Notes: generated from the letters alone by a model not told the origin. Positions 41,906 through 53,025 are shown, numbered from the stretch's first letter. The stretch is 64,000 nt of DNA from Diphasiastrum complanatum (GCA_029204225.1 CM055098.1:53030728-53094727), one strand, 5' to 3'. Numbers and translations: made by a program.

Positions 41906-43385
41906 GTAAATCCTGAAAACTTTTGATTTTCAGATTCAACATGTCGTTGAATCTGAGGTGGTGCTCCTTTGATAGAGCCTTTGTGAAGTAATCTGCTACC
42001 ATTGATTTTGTCCTACAGTAGACTAAGGATATCTCCTTGCTTTTCACTTTCTCTCTCAAATAGTGATATCTGATTTTGATATGCTTGCTTCAAGGATGGA
42101 ATCTCATAGTGAGAGAAAGAGCTATGGTGCTTTGGTTGTCACAAAAGATGGTCGTTGGATGTGACTGTGCATGGTCGATTTCTGCTAGCAGGTGCATCAA
42201 CCAAATTGCCTCCTTTGTTGTGGCAGCAATGTATTCTGATTCGGTTGATGATAATGCTATTGAGGTCTGCTTTCGGCTGTTCCAAGAGATCGGGCCTTGA
42301 TTGTATAAAAATACAAATCCAAAAGTCCATCTTCTAATATCGATATCCCCTGCCCAATTTGCATATGTGTATCCTTCAAGTATGTTGGTAGATTGGCTGC
42401 CTCCATAACAAATGCTAAGATGTTTGATTGCTTGGATGTACTTCATGACTTTTGCGAGTGCTTTCCACATGGGTTAGACCTAGATTTGATAGAAATTGGT
42501 TGAGTAAACTGATCGAATATGCAATGTTGGGTCAAGTGCATATCATTGCATACATCAATGAGCCGATGATGGAGTGAAACAGATATTGCTTCATCTCCTC
42601 TTTTTCTGCCTCAGTTTGAGGGGATTGTTCCTTTGACAACTTCAGTCCAGAATCGAGTGGAAAGAGACTAGGTTTGCAATTGGTCATTCCATACTTTTCC
42701 AGCGCATTTGTGAGATATCTCTATTGGCTGATGAAAATTAGATGGGGGGGGGTCGAATTCAAATTTTTTTGATTTCGAGACAATAGTAGGCTGGACCCAT
42801 ATCAGTCATTTTGCGCTCCCTGGCCAGCATGCATTTCTTTTGCTTCATCAGATTCAAATTGTTACTGAATAATGGTATATTATCCACATAGAGAGTGATT
42901 CGATACAGACTTGAAGTAGACATTCGAGTCTGCTGAGTTTGGAATGAAACCATTTTCGATAAGGAATGCATTTATTTTTTGGAACCAGGCCCTAAGTCAC
43001 TATTTCAACCCATAGACTGCCTTGTGAATTTTGTAGACAAGGTGTTGCTTTTCGCTCAGCTCGTATCCTTGTAGTTGTGACATAAAGATTTTCTCTTCAA
43101 TGGTCCCATTGAAGAAGGCGGTCTGGACATCCATTTAATGGACTTCGAGATCTACTGCAGCTGCAAAGGAGAGTAACAAATGGATGAAACATGCTTGATA
43201 ACTGGGTTGAAGGTCTCGGAATAGTCTAGATCTGAAATCTAGGAATAGCCTTTGGCGACCAGACTTTGTATCGATTCAGCCTTCCTTCAGCATCATACTT
43301 CGCCTTGAATATCCACATGCATGAATCAGACTTCTTCCTTTGGTAGCTCAGTGATTGTCCACGTTTGATTCTCTATCAGAATCAA
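41906..43385 (-). pseudogene. RT and RNase H of Copia element G, YVDD changed to YVDN
   Basis: RT begins QTWTITELPKEE near 43370, WIFKAKYDAEGRLNRYKVWSPKAI near 43300. The motif C region reads RITLYVDNIPLFSNN (about 42900-42855), with the second catalytic Asp replaced by Asn. Segment 42470-42090 holds MKYIQAIKHLSICYGG, YTYANWAGDIDIRRWTFGFVFLYNQGPISWNSRKQTSIALSSTESEYIAATTKEAIWL and CDNQSTIALS, a well-preserved RNase H. The C-terminal tail runs to the polypurine tract. Confidence 0.88.
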
Positions 43386-44055
43386 ACATTTGTGTTGTTT
43401 ATGAAACAAATATCATCAATATAACGGAAAGTATGCTTGAAGGCACGTAGGTATTCCACTTTTCCAAGTCTAGCCAATCTATTTCAAAGAATGACAAATA
43501 CCAGTTACACCATGTAGGGGAACAGGAAAAACCCATAGGAATACCGCAGACTTGTTTCCAAGTCCTATTTCCTAATCCTACTTTGCAATTGTCAATCAGT
43601 ATATCATTATAATGGCAAAGAGGTTCTATGTCAATCACAGTCCAATTATCAGTCTAATTGGTCACCCATTTCCAGTCAAATTGCTTAAGGCTCGATTATA
43701 CTGATAGGCAAGCTTTTTGTTTTTACAAGACTTGAATGTATACCTTATCATTTTTCGTATTATGCCCATCCGGACCATTAAGAGGAATATTTTCATAGCA
43801 TTTTGCAATGTCAGTGGACCACATGGAAGTGATTTTGTTAGGCACATTAAGATAAAATTCAGTGGATGAGTCGCACTGCCAGAATAGGTTAGTATCCACA
43901 TTTAGGATACTCTGGTATGAAGTTGCCTTAAGGCTTGCTCTCTCCATAAGGAGAGGAGTCAGTATACCAAGACCTCCAGAAATAAACGTGGCCACCTTTG
44001 AAAAATAGCAGTCATGTGCATTTGTAATCCATCTGAACGCGTTTTGAAAGTACAA
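43386..44055 (-). pseudogene. Reverse transcriptase core of the unusual retroelement, motifs A-C readable
   Basis: Segment 44055-43723 gives NAFRWITNAHDCYFSKVATFISGG, KATSYQSILNVDTNLFWQCDSSTEFYLNVPNKITSMW and STDIAKCYENIPLNGPD (motif A with catalytic Asp). Segment 43638-43399 gives YNDILIDNCKVGLGNRTWKQVCGIPMGFSCSPTWCNWYLSFFEIDWL (motif B; the SP of MGxxxSP is present). A one-step frame change then gives FKHTFRYIDDICFINNTNV (motif C, both Asp intact) at about 43445-43390. All three catalytic Asp positions are therefore conserved across shifted frames. The Cys/Trp-rich motif B and FRYIDD are unlike LTR elements. Confidence 0.75.
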
Positions 44056-44056
44056 A

Positions 44057-44946
44057 TTAAGAAAGGTAATTCTTCTTCCCTATTAGGAAATCAGGTAATT
44101 TAGTAGCAAAAGTATCTTGAATTTTAACCATAGCCACATCTAGTGTATTATCATTTTCATTTGGAAACGGGGTAAAATCAGGACTAGACAGTCTAACCAA
44201 AGCCAAACTTCTTACAAAGTAGATGCACATAAAACATGGGTTATGTTGTGCCTTATCCACACCATTAACATATAGATTGGAAGTAATCCAATTACGTTCA
44301 TCAATGGCATTTGTAAGTTTGTTACTCATAACCCTTTTTCCATGTAGCCACTTCATATTTTTCAAAAAGTTTGTAACAGCATCTTTGCAAATCAAGGCAT
44401 GTTCCATAACAATCTCATGATCAATATTTTGATAAGTAGGTAAAAAACTTGCCAATTTAAACCATCCACGATAAAGTTCTAAAGACACCTCACTTATATT
44501 AGACTGGCGCAATGGGATATGATTAAGACCTTTGTTCAAGTCATTCTTTAAAACTTTGTTTCTAATAATTCCAGTATCCATCGAGACAACATGCCCAAAA
44601 ATTTCAGAAACGAACTCTTTAAAACGTTTATTGTAAGCGCAAGTACAAGGTGGAATGTTGTCAACATTGAAATCACAAAAACTTGAAAGGATTTATACCA
44701 TTCCTGCTTCAAATGTGGAAAATAAGACCAACCAAATACGACAAGCTCAAAAGTTTCATCAATGTGACCAAAAATATGAAGTAAGGTTTCAGCATATAAT
44801 TCATCAATCCTCTCAAAGCATCTGTTATAATAACGTAAATGCAGAAAAAACTTCCCTCTGTCTCTTCTAACCACTAGTTGTCGTCTACTAGTATTGCTGA
44901 CCTCCAATATCCGTGTTTCTTCTATGTCTTCCTGCACATGGATCAA
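44057..44946 (-). pseudogene. Upstream coding part of the unusual retroelement
   Basis: Segment 44946-44548 includes RRQLVVRRDRGKFFLHLRYYNRCFERIDELYAETLLHIFGHIDETFELVVFGWSYFPHLKQEWYKSF. Segment 44581-44057 (174 codons) includes SLELYRGWFKLASFLPTYQNIDHEIVMEHALICKDAVTNFLKNMKWLHGKRV and HNPCFMCIYFVRSLALVRLSSPDF. They seem to be RT N-terminal extension. No family recognised. The order on the strand is continuous with the RT core at 44055. Confidence 0.55.
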
Positions 44947-45122
44947 TCAGGGTAAAAGTTCAGCTTTCTGATAGGAAGATCTCCCTTTCCACCACTGTCT
45001 TCTTTGCCTTTGTTTGGAAAGTACTTCCTCTTCTTGTTATTTCCACTGCCTGATATGACTGAGCTTGGATTGTTCAAATTGAAGGAACCCATTTTTTTGT
45101 TAGTATTCTGGAAGTATTTGTT

Positions 45123-45524
45123 TTGCAAGGTAGAGAAGCTAGGTTTTTTCAAAAAGCGTTCAATTTCTCAAACGTTTTCAACGTCGCCAAGGTGTGCAAG
45201 GAGCTTAGCAGTAGGGTTTATGGAAAGTTCAATGGCAGCATCAATCATGTATTGTCGGATAAACAGAAAGACAAGGTGAGACTTGACAACCTCTCTAGCT
45301 GGTTTATGCAACCAAAGGAAGAAGACATTAAGCCGATTTTGCAGATGCACCAGGAAAAAAAAAATGGAAAGGTTATTCATTATATACCAGATAGATTGAT
45401 CAAACCATATGATGGAAGAATTGTTTTTGCATTTATCACCGCATCTGCACTTAAAGAAGGGTCTTTTCCAGTTCCAAATTCTAGCTTGATGAAGGTTCAT
45501 TCTTGTAAGAAAGACTCTAGCTAA
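45123..45524 (+). CDS. 133-codon plus-strand ORF inside the minus-strand retroelement, unrecognised
   Basis: Reads FNVAKVCKELSSRVYGKFNGSINHVLSDKQKDKVRLDNLSSWFMQPKEEDIKPILQMHQEKKNGKVIHYIPDRLIKPYDGRIVFAFITASALKEGSFPVPNSSLMKVHSC. The composition is more protein-like than the opposite strand here (Asn/Ser/Ile and Phe-rich). It may be an inverted fragment or a different insertion. The first residues could be non-coding; the true start is not known. Confidence 0.35.
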   Translation: MQGREARFFQKAFNFSNVFNVAKVCKELSSRVYGKFNGSINHVLSDKQKDKVRLDNLSSWFMQPKEEDIKPILQMHQEKKNGKVIHYIPDRLIKPYDGRIVFAFITASALKEGSFPVPNSSLMKVHSCKKDSS

Positions 45525-45898
45525 GAAGTACTATCTTCATCAAGGTCCTCGGTAAAAATCAGAGGGTGCGGTGAAGTAGGAGCAGTAGAAGGGACAGGGG
45601 TATCAAGAGAGGAGTCACCATTTTCTTTTTCCAGGCAAGTAAATACTTTCTGAATATGCGTATTACAAAATTTTTCCTCGACATCAATTCGTTCAGCATA
45701 ATTAGAGAGGTCCACATAAATTATCTCAATCATGCTAAGGGATTCCTTCTTTTTAATAAAATTCGTATAAATATTGATCCAATTTATGATGTACATCAAA
45801 TCAATAAGACAAAGAATTTTATCGTCCGGGCCAGCAGCATTGCAAATAGTCATATCATAAGCAACAATCAAATTGTGAACTTCAATAGCTTTCTTCAT
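45521..45898 (-). pseudogene. Possible ORF1 of the unusual retroelement (125 codons)
   Basis: ATG at 45898 gives MKKAIEVHNLIVAYDMTICNAAGPDDKILCLIDLMYIINWINIYTNFIKKKESLSMIEIIYVDLSNYAERIDVEEKF, then an acidic Pro/Ser-rich tail (CLEKENGDSSLDTPVPSTAPTSP). It would be the N-terminal product if the element starts near 45960. No motif recognised. Confidence 0.4.
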
Positions 45899-45960
45899 GC
45901 AACATTTAATGGTCTGAACAAATGGACTATTTAAAGGCTCTCCCTTCTCTCTTTCTCAGT

Positions 45961-46484
45961 AGCCACAAGGCTACTCACTTGAATCTCACAAAACTCAATA
46001 AGTAAGACCTATAATGATCTTAAACTAAAAAAGACTTGGGAAATTAAACTATACACACACTGTCCTCTTGGAAAAATTTGATATGACTCTTGGAAATGCC
46101 TCCCTATGGTGTTTAGTGCAATTTTAGTCTCTCTCTAGAACTAAAAAAATATCAGCCTCAAAGCTCACTCTCAATGATTTAGAGGTTGATCAAAGATCTA
46201 ACACCATTTCACATCAAACCTAAAATGAGATGATTGGACTTTTACAAAACAGATCACTAGTTTCACTTGTTTGAAGCACAAACATTGAAAAATCATGTAG
46301 ATATGGTGAAAGTAAAATTACAGCAGCCTCTCACGTGTGGGGGAAGTGCACTTGAACTTTACACACTAATTTGTACTCCAAATCTACAACTAAAGTTAGA
46401 CTCGCCCTCCTTCAGATTGATTTTAGCACCAATGCTTTGCACAAAATGAAGAGATTTAGATCATTATCAAAGCTCTTAGACTTG
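45961..46484 (-). other. Non-coding leader next to the Copia primer site
   Basis: No ORF worth calling. It contains CTCACGTGTGGGGGAAG near 46330. It probably is the 5' leader of the LTR element whose primer site lies at 46485-46496. Confidence 0.5.
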
Positions 46485-46496
46485 GCTCTGATACCA
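46485..46496 (-). other. Copia primer binding site (tRNA-Met type)
   Basis: GCTCTGATACCA on the plus strand, TGGTATCAGAGC on the minus strand, next to an LTR end reading TTTTTGACA on that strand (46497). It marks the start of a minus-strand LTR element whose body downstream was replaced or lost. Confidence 0.85.
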
Positions 46497-47250
46497 TGTC
46501 AAAAATCAAAATAAAGGACTCATTTTGATCTACAAAGGATCAATAAGAGTGATTGGAAACTTGAATGTTGATCAATCTTCAAACTAGCATCCAAAACTAG
46601 CTTTTACTTGACAATTTCTACACATCCAAGCAAGAACAACCAAAGATAATGATCAAAGGCCTTCGCACGTGTGAAGTACAACCATGGATACAAAAATCCA
46701 CTTATGAATTAGTGAAATTTGTTTAAACAATAAGAATAAGAAATGGCTTGTCAACACATTATCAATCCTTATTGGTTCATAATAAGCAATTTGCACCCCC
46801 ATAATCTAAAAATGTTCACTCTAGGGATACGCATCCTCATACTCAAGTTTTCAAGTTCTTCCATCCTATTTATCATTCAAACTTTATGGTAAACCTTATG
46901 GTTGCTAAGTATAAAAGTATCCCTTAGAAACTCAAATTATAAAACATTCAATAACTAGCACCCTAGATTTTTTTTCAAGAATTTATAAGAATTCTAATGC
47001 ATAGTACAGTTCCAAAGCACAATTAGTAATCTTGATGTCTCCTTTCACTTCTTCACTTGAGATTTGTTATCTTGCATAAATTGCAAACATTTAGAAACTT
47101 TTTTTTTTTCAAAGAGATTTTAAAATATTATAACCATTATTTTTTGTCTATTGAGATATTGTCTATTGAAATTTTAGAAACTAAATTAAAATACGAACAA
47201 TCTAGAAAAAAGAAATCACTTTAATGATCATATTATTCTATTACTTCACG
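46497..47250 (-). repeat. Probable 5' LTR (minus) of a Copia element; far end not fixed
   Basis: It begins next to the primer site with TGTCAAAAATC on the plus strand. It contains CTTCGCACGTGTGAAG at about 46667, near-palindromic and similar in place to GTTTCACATGTGTGAAAC in the H LTR. The end near 47250 (TTACTTCA followed by CGGCC) is only a candidate. Confidence 0.5.
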
Positions 47251-48360
47251 GCCCTAACTGGATTTGGACCATTAGGTAGGGTGTACCCTTGGACATTAGG
47301 GAAGGACCTAATTTGGATTATAGTGGAATAGGACCGTGTGGACTGATGACCACTTGCATGCGATACTAGCATGTGTGTTGCATTCATGCTTGGGCGTGAG
47401 TGTGCATTCACTATGCTTTTGCATGAGTCCTAACTATTATACGCAAGGGGTATTTCCACATGCAATAAGCTTGCATGGGAGGTTGACATGATCTGATAGT
47501 TGGCTTCCATATGGATTCCGTGCATAGATAGGTAGGGTGGACTCTACACTTTGTATATATACCCACTAGTGTTTATGGGAAGGATGTTGTGTCCTTCAAC
47601 TGTATGTTGTCAGATTGGGAAGCACATCTATTGATCAGTCTTGCCTTTCTACCCATTGCTATTGATCTGGAGTTTGGTTGGGAACATTTGGGCTACTAAA
47701 ACCTTTCTCCTGTTTAATGGTACTCCAGTTTGGTTCTAATCTCCATGGGTGTTTTATTGGTAGCTGAGCGTTGAACCAAACCGTGAAGTATTATCTACAA
47801 GCAAATTGGTTGGAATCAACAACTGCGGAATCGGTAGGGTTGAGGAATCGATCATCATTCAAGTATGGTCATTTACTGTAGTTTTGGATGATTTAGTTTG
47901 TTTCAAAATTGATTGAGGTTGTCTCCCACATATTTCTTCTCGCGCTCGTCTCCATCCGCCTGCGGACAAAAGCAATACACCGTCCGTACATATCACTCTC
48001 GAGGAAAGACCTCTTTCTCCACCTCCCCTATGTACTTTCGCGCACAGGTCCGATATCCGAATGCCTTTTCGCTATGGATAGATGAAGCAGACCGGGAAAT
48101 GTTTTTTCTCATCTGTTTCTATCGTAGGGTCTCTCGCAGCCTTGAATCCTCCAAGGCGAACGAGAAGATGTAACATCGTACTATACTTATCTCAAAAGTA
48201 TGGAAATGTAGCATAAAAGATAGTCGAACCCCAAAGGGATTGCTCATTGCTGTAACTATAGATGATTCGATTCATTTATTGTTCTTGGTACTCAATATGG
48301 TTGTCAACGGACATTGTCAACAAAGATACAATAAAATCGATGACCATTATTACCAGTTAA
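47251..48360. other. Non-coding stretch, unassigned
   Basis: About 1.1 kb with many GCATG words (47350-47500) and a TTTGTATATATACC at about 47550 that could be a TATA box of an LTR. An 86-codon ORF (47913-48173) begins with TTTCTTCTCGCGCTCG, a segment similar to TTCTTCTCGTGCTTGTGCTC near 48869, so it is part of a repeat. No gene supported. Confidence 0.45.
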
Positions 48361-48417
48361 TATGACTTTGACATACAATAACAAAAGAGATGACTTTGAC
48401 ATACAATAACAAAAGGA
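48361..48417. repeat. 29-bp tandem duplication
   Basis: ATGACTTTGACATACAATAA followed by CAAAAG occurs twice (about 48361 and 48390), separated by three bases. It lies directly upstream of repeat R1 copy 2. Confidence 0.9.
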
Positions 48418-48451
48418 TAATTGATCCCGACAATTCTCATATCGTATGTAT

Positions 48452-48850
48452 TTCATTACTAGGAAAGAACATCCGACTTATCGGCCAGATCAATATATCG
48501 GTCTGTGCTCCTGTAAAGTTTGTTAGAAAAGAATGGCACTGTTGCATCAGTAACTCTGATACAGAGAAATTCACAAATGTATCAGAGCAATGTAAACGTG
48601 ATTCGACAATCAATCCTCAACAGCAGATCGTTGCTCAAACGAACGATCGATCACAGATTTACAATGTTAAAGTATCCATAAGCAAACTTCAATGAATATC
48701 GGCTTACAACAAATAGTGGATTCTTTAGAATGTGTAAGAATGAACATTCTGTAGTGATAATGAAATAGTGATTCCGAATGTCACGATCATAGTTTAGTTT
48801 AGAACAATCGGTTAGTTCAATTACACAAGCAATTGATTTTAAATAGGTGA
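48452..48850 (+). repeat. Dispersed repeat R1, copy 2
   Basis: Aligns with copy 1 at 27035-27440 in the same orientation, with many substitutions and short indels. The shared 3' end is AGTGATTCC(A/G)AATGTC(T/A)CGATCA. Identity is perhaps three quarters by eye. No terminal features seen. Confidence 0.85.
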
Positions 48851-49227
48851 TCGAATATGTTTCATGCTTCTTCTCGTGCTTGTGCTCTCCCTCTCTTGCG
48901 GACTATCCTTTGAAAAGGATCGCTTCACACAATCCAAGAACAATCTCTCCTCCATGCGCAAGAACAAAGGAGCGTTTACAATGGCCACCAGCATTCTGCA
49001 TTTCCGATCCCAATGGCCAGGCTCAGGCATTATGTGTCTCTTGCCATTTTTTCTTTGTATTCATCCTCACGGAGCAACTCTAACTCTGATCTAAACCCAC
49101 AGCCCATCGGCGAGCTCCTACACACTCTGTTGGCTGTCAACAGACAAGCATGACATACTCTGCCTCGGCTCTCTATCTACGGGTCTCTAGCGAGCTGCAA
49201 TCTCTTCTCAACGGGCTCTCTTCTTCC

Positions 49228-49354
49228 TAGATCAACGGGCCTCCATCTCATTTCATCACACGCGCTCTCTCCCTTCTCAACAGGCCTCCATCTCATTTCA
49301 TCACATGCGCTCTCTCCCTTCTCAATAGGCCTCCATCTCATTTCATCACACGGG
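49228..49354. repeat. 45-bp minisatellite, about 2.8 copies
   Basis: The unit runs GCCTCCATCTCATTTCATCA then CACGCGCTCTCTCCCTTCTCAACAG. On the minus strand it translates as DEMRWRPVEKGESAC repeats in a 111-codon ORF (49512-49177), but 45 being divisible by three makes such an ORF easy to get by chance. Flanks carry partial units (CTTCTCAACGGGCTCTC). Confidence 0.88.
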
Positions 49355-49963
49355 CCCTTCTCAACGGGCTCTCTTCTTCTCTCTTCCAATGACGGACCTA
49401 CAGCGAGGATAAGGAAGAAAGAAGAAGAAAAAGTGAATGCAAGAGGCAATTGTGGAGTACACTGATCGCGGCTGCTCTGGGCTATTTTCTTTTCTCTTTG
49501 GATGGGGTACAATATGGCAGGTATCTTTTCATGCGTTTTTTAGTGACTCATTCAAAATTTTCATGCGTTTTTGTGCATGGTTTTGCCGTCTCTTTCCAAC
49601 GATGTTGAACGAGCGATATTTTCCGAAGGCTTTGAAACATTTCTAGTTCCTTCAGGAAAGGAATATATTCGACTAACCCCACAACCAAATATGTAGATTA
49701 CTTTGATATGAATGTAGATTATAGTTTGTGTAGTTGATATTACATATTCTTTTATGTGAATTTAGGGTATAATGCTCTCCATGGAAGATTGATGGAATTT
49801 AGGTGCTTAGCAGTCTCTGAGTGTTTGTGTTTGAATCCTCCATGTGCAGACTCTCATAAGAATAAAGCTCATGTATGATCAACAGGCTTTTGCAACCTGC
49901 CATACTACGATTCCATTTTGTGTTAATTCATTATCTTATCTGCTTTTATCTTCACAAAAAATT
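49355..49963. other. Non-coding stretch, unassigned
   Basis: About 600 bp between the minisatellite and the tandem array. Nothing recognised. Confidence 0.45.
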
Positions 49964-51600
49964 TTGCAGCTCAATTTTGACATCGTCTGTCTCAAAATGA
50001 TCTTTTTTGCCGGGGGGAATGCCACTAAATGGACTACTTTCTAGCATCCCCGAGAACCAGTCTAGTGTCGCCGAACGAAGTCCGTTTTTTAGATTGTCTA
50101 TTTGTTTTGAACTGCACGCTGATACGAACCTATAGCACTAAACTGAGCTCTAAATGGTTTAGTACTCATAGTGAAACGTGCGTCCGAACCCCAAAAACTC
50201 TGAACGTAGTGTTGGGATTCTAGGCCCGTCGATAGATTGGCTGGATTCAGTAAAAAATGGTCAGAACTTTGGATAGAGATGTCCACAGGTTTGTGAGTCG
50301 ACACAAACCCACAGGACCATTTGTAGCTCAATTCAGACGCCATTTGTCCGAAAATGCCCTTTTTGTCGGGGGGAACGCCACTAAATGGACTACTTTTTAG
50401 CATTCCCGAGAACCGATCTAGTGTCGCCAAACGAAGTCCATTTTTGAGACCGTCTGTTTTGTCCTAAATTGCATGCTAATATAAACCTATAACACAAAAC
50501 TGGGCTCCAAATGGTTCAGTACTCACAACGAAACGTGCGTCCGAACCAGAAACCCTAAACATAGTGCTGAGATTCTAGGCCCATTGAGCTAGGAATTGGT
50601 CGGATATAGTAAAAAATGGCCAGAACTTTGGACAAGAGGTGTCCACAGGTTCACAGGACCATTTTCAATTTAATTCCAACGCCGTTTGTCCGAAAACGCC
50701 CTTTCTGTCAGGGGGAATGCGACTAAATGGACTATTTCCAACATTTCCAAGAAATGGTCTAGCGTTGTCGAACGGAGTCCATTTTTTGAACCTTCTCTTG
50801 CGTCCTGTGTTGCATGCCGAGATGAATCCATCGGATTAAACCGGACTCCAAACGGTTCAATACTTACAGTGAAACGTGCATCCGAACCAGAAACCCTAAA
50901 CGCAGTCTTGGGATTCTAGGCCCGTCGAGTCAAGAATTGGTCGGATTCAGTAAAAAATGGTTAGAAATTCTGACAGGAGGTGTCCACAAGTTCGTGGGCT
51001 CAACACAAACCCACATAACCATTTGCAGCTCAATTTTGAGGTTGTTTGTCCAAAAATGCCCTTTTTGTCGAGGGGAATGCCACTAAATGGACTACTTTTC
51101 AACATTCTCAAGAATTGGTCTAGTGTCGTCGAACGGAGTCCGTTTTTCAGAGCCTTTGTTTCGTCTTGTGCTACAACTGAGACAAACCCACAAGACTAAA
51201 GCGGATTCCAAACGGTTCAGTATTCACAACAAAACGTGCATTTAAACCAGAAACCTAAATGCAGTCATGGGATTCCAGGCCTGTCGAGTCACGAATGGTA
51301 GGTGTCCAAAGGTTCATGGGCTTAACACAAATCCAGTGGACAATTTTTGCTCAATTTTGACGTCATATGTTTGAAAATGCCCTTCATGCCAAGAGGAACG
51401 CCACTAGGGCACAATAAATGGACTATTTTCTAGCATTTTTGAGAAGTGGTCTAGTATCGCCGAATGGGCTCCGTCTTGCATGCCGTCTATTCCATCCAGT
51501 GCTGCACATCGATACGAACTCGCATCAAGAAATTGGGCTCCAAGTAGTTCAGTATGCATGGAGAAACTTGCGTTCAAGCCAGGAACCCTAAAAGTAGTCC
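49964..51600. repeat. Satellite-like tandem array, five units of about 320-360 bp
   Basis: Units begin at about 49964, 50321, 50663, 51023 and 51344 (the GCAGCTCAATTTTGA equivalents), so periods are 357, 342, 360 and 321 bp. Each has a GGGGAATGCCACTAAATGGAC core, a GTCTAGTGTCGCCGAACG-like part, a GAAACGTGCGTCCGAACC box (about 200 bp in) and ATTCTAGGCCCGTCGA. Shorter periods come from deletions. The short ORFs are by-products. GC content is higher than in the flanks. The array ends beside a (CA)n tract. Confidence 0.92.
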
Positions 51601-51655
51601 AGAGAATTGTAAAGATATTGAGTTTTTGAGAAATCAACGCATGCACATGCACACT

Positions 51656-51658
<3 letters not shown>

Positions 51659-51691
<33 letters not shown>
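51659..51691. repeat. (CA)n microsatellite
   Basis: About 16 CA dinucleotides, 60 bp after the end of the tandem array. Confidence 0.97.
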
Positions 51692-51693
<2 letters not shown>

Positions 51694-53025
51694 TCATGTT
51701 CACAAATCATACACACAAATCATATGCACTTCAAAAAAAAAGATTTATCAGCTGATTGATCAGAGCAAGTAAAAAAACAGACAAAAGAACATTGTTCATC
51801 AATGATTGTAGCGACTGCCCACACCTATCAACCATGTGTAACCTACATTCCTATTCATATGATCTTACATGTGTAGCAGAAGTCCACATTTCTAATATTT
51901 AGTAAAGGAGTAGCTGTAATAGGCATTTTGATTCATGTCTGGAACGTTAGAAAAGGCGTGTCCATTCTAGACACCAGTGGTCCAATAGACATTGGTTGCA
52001 TTCCACTCAATGGTAAGTGGTATGCTTGCTGTAACTTCTCTTCACTCCAATTGTGACGACATACAAAGCATGGTAGAATAGATGAACACTGAATACTAGA
52101 AGGCAGAGAAATCACGTGGACCTCCCTCCTCGATAGTCCACCACTATATGAGGATCCAACCTAAGAATTTGAGTTCCTTTCAAATTCTAGCTTTTATCAA
52201 CCTTACATGATCTAGCTGAAGCGACAAGATGGGTTGGTAGTCTCTACAAAGTGACATTTATTATCTTGGATGATCACCATTATCCAATTTGTAAGCATTA
52301 TCTATGATGAGATTTGTTCATAAGTTCCACTCTATCTATGGACACGGTTGTTTGGAATTCTTTACTTCTTCTTCACGGTTCTTTATGGTTCTTTTGGTTC
52401 TTACGGTTCTTCTTGTTAGAACGGTTATCACACGGACGTGTTACTCAGATTTCAACATATATTTCCTAGCTTGTCAATGGGAGACACGGTTTCGATACTC
52501 AGCTACATGCATAAGCCAGCCATGTAACCATCTATAGCTCAAGAGGATCAACATTCTGGAATAGGGAGCAGTTCTACCACTATCTACTAAATCAGAAAAC
52601 AATCAAGAACAAGATTAACTACTCAAACAAGAAACAAGAAACTAGATTCCTGGAATGTAAGAAAGTATGCAAGATCTACACCACAAACCAACCTATTTAG
52701 TTTACTTGCATGCTGATTCCTACCTTATTCCACAAACAAGAAATGAATCCTAATCCACAACTAAGTAAGAAACAAGAAAACAAGATCCTAGTTAATCCAT
52801 CATAGAAACTTTTCTCAAGAACATTGCCATGAACAAGGAGCTTAGCAATGATCAAGGACTCGTGAAGGATCCTCTTTATTTGCTCAAGAGAACTTGACAA
52901 TACATTCAAAGCTCCCTCACAAGAGAGGGGAGCCCTTAAATAAGCAAGAAGGCTGCCCATGTGGAGCCCAAATTAGAAACTACATGTGGAATTTGCCCTT
53001 CCACTAAAGGTCACCATCAAAAGGT
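51692..53025. other. Non-coding stretch, unassigned
   Basis: About 1.3 kb without coding similarity. GGTTCTT occurs four times within 52366-52412 (CACGGTTCTTTATGGTTCTT and onward). 52560-52980 is A-rich with repeated AAGAAACAAGAAA words. No gene supported. Confidence 0.5.

Larger units (their letters stand above)
41367..43385 (-). mobile_element. Copia element G, 3' half (minus): RT, RNase H, polypurine tract, 3' LTR
   Basis: Reading from 43385 down: RT start QTWTITELPKEE and WIFKAKYDAEGRLNRYK, RT body, RNase H (42470-42090) and beyond, polypurine tract (41905-41894) and 3' LTR (41893-41367). Everything upstream of the RT start is missing: at about 43385 the sequence changes to another retroelement. 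It inserted into element F. Confidence 0.85.
43386..45960 (-). mobile_element. Remnant of an unusual non-LTR-type retroelement (minus), 3' truncated
   Basis: From 45898 down: a possible ORF1, an unclear part where a plus-strand frame is better, then conserved-looking segments 44946-44548 and 44581-44057, and RT segments 44055-43386. RT motifs do not fit Copia or Gypsy. A TTTAAATAG at about 45932-45940 may be promoter-like. It ends at about 43385, fused to Copia G right after the RT catalytic motif. The rest of RT and any endonuclease are lost. I cannot name the family; it is similar in flavour to Penelope-like or telomerase-related RTs, which is a guess. Confidence 0.6.

Noticed and set aside
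49177..49512. 111-codon minus-strand ORF with DEMRWRPVEKG repeats as a real protein
   Set aside because: It is produced by a 45-bp tandem repeat, whose length keeps any frame open; no start context, no similarity.
51404..51703. ORF with Cys-Val runs near 51.6 kb
   Set aside because: It reads through the (CA)n microsatellite and the end of the tandem array.
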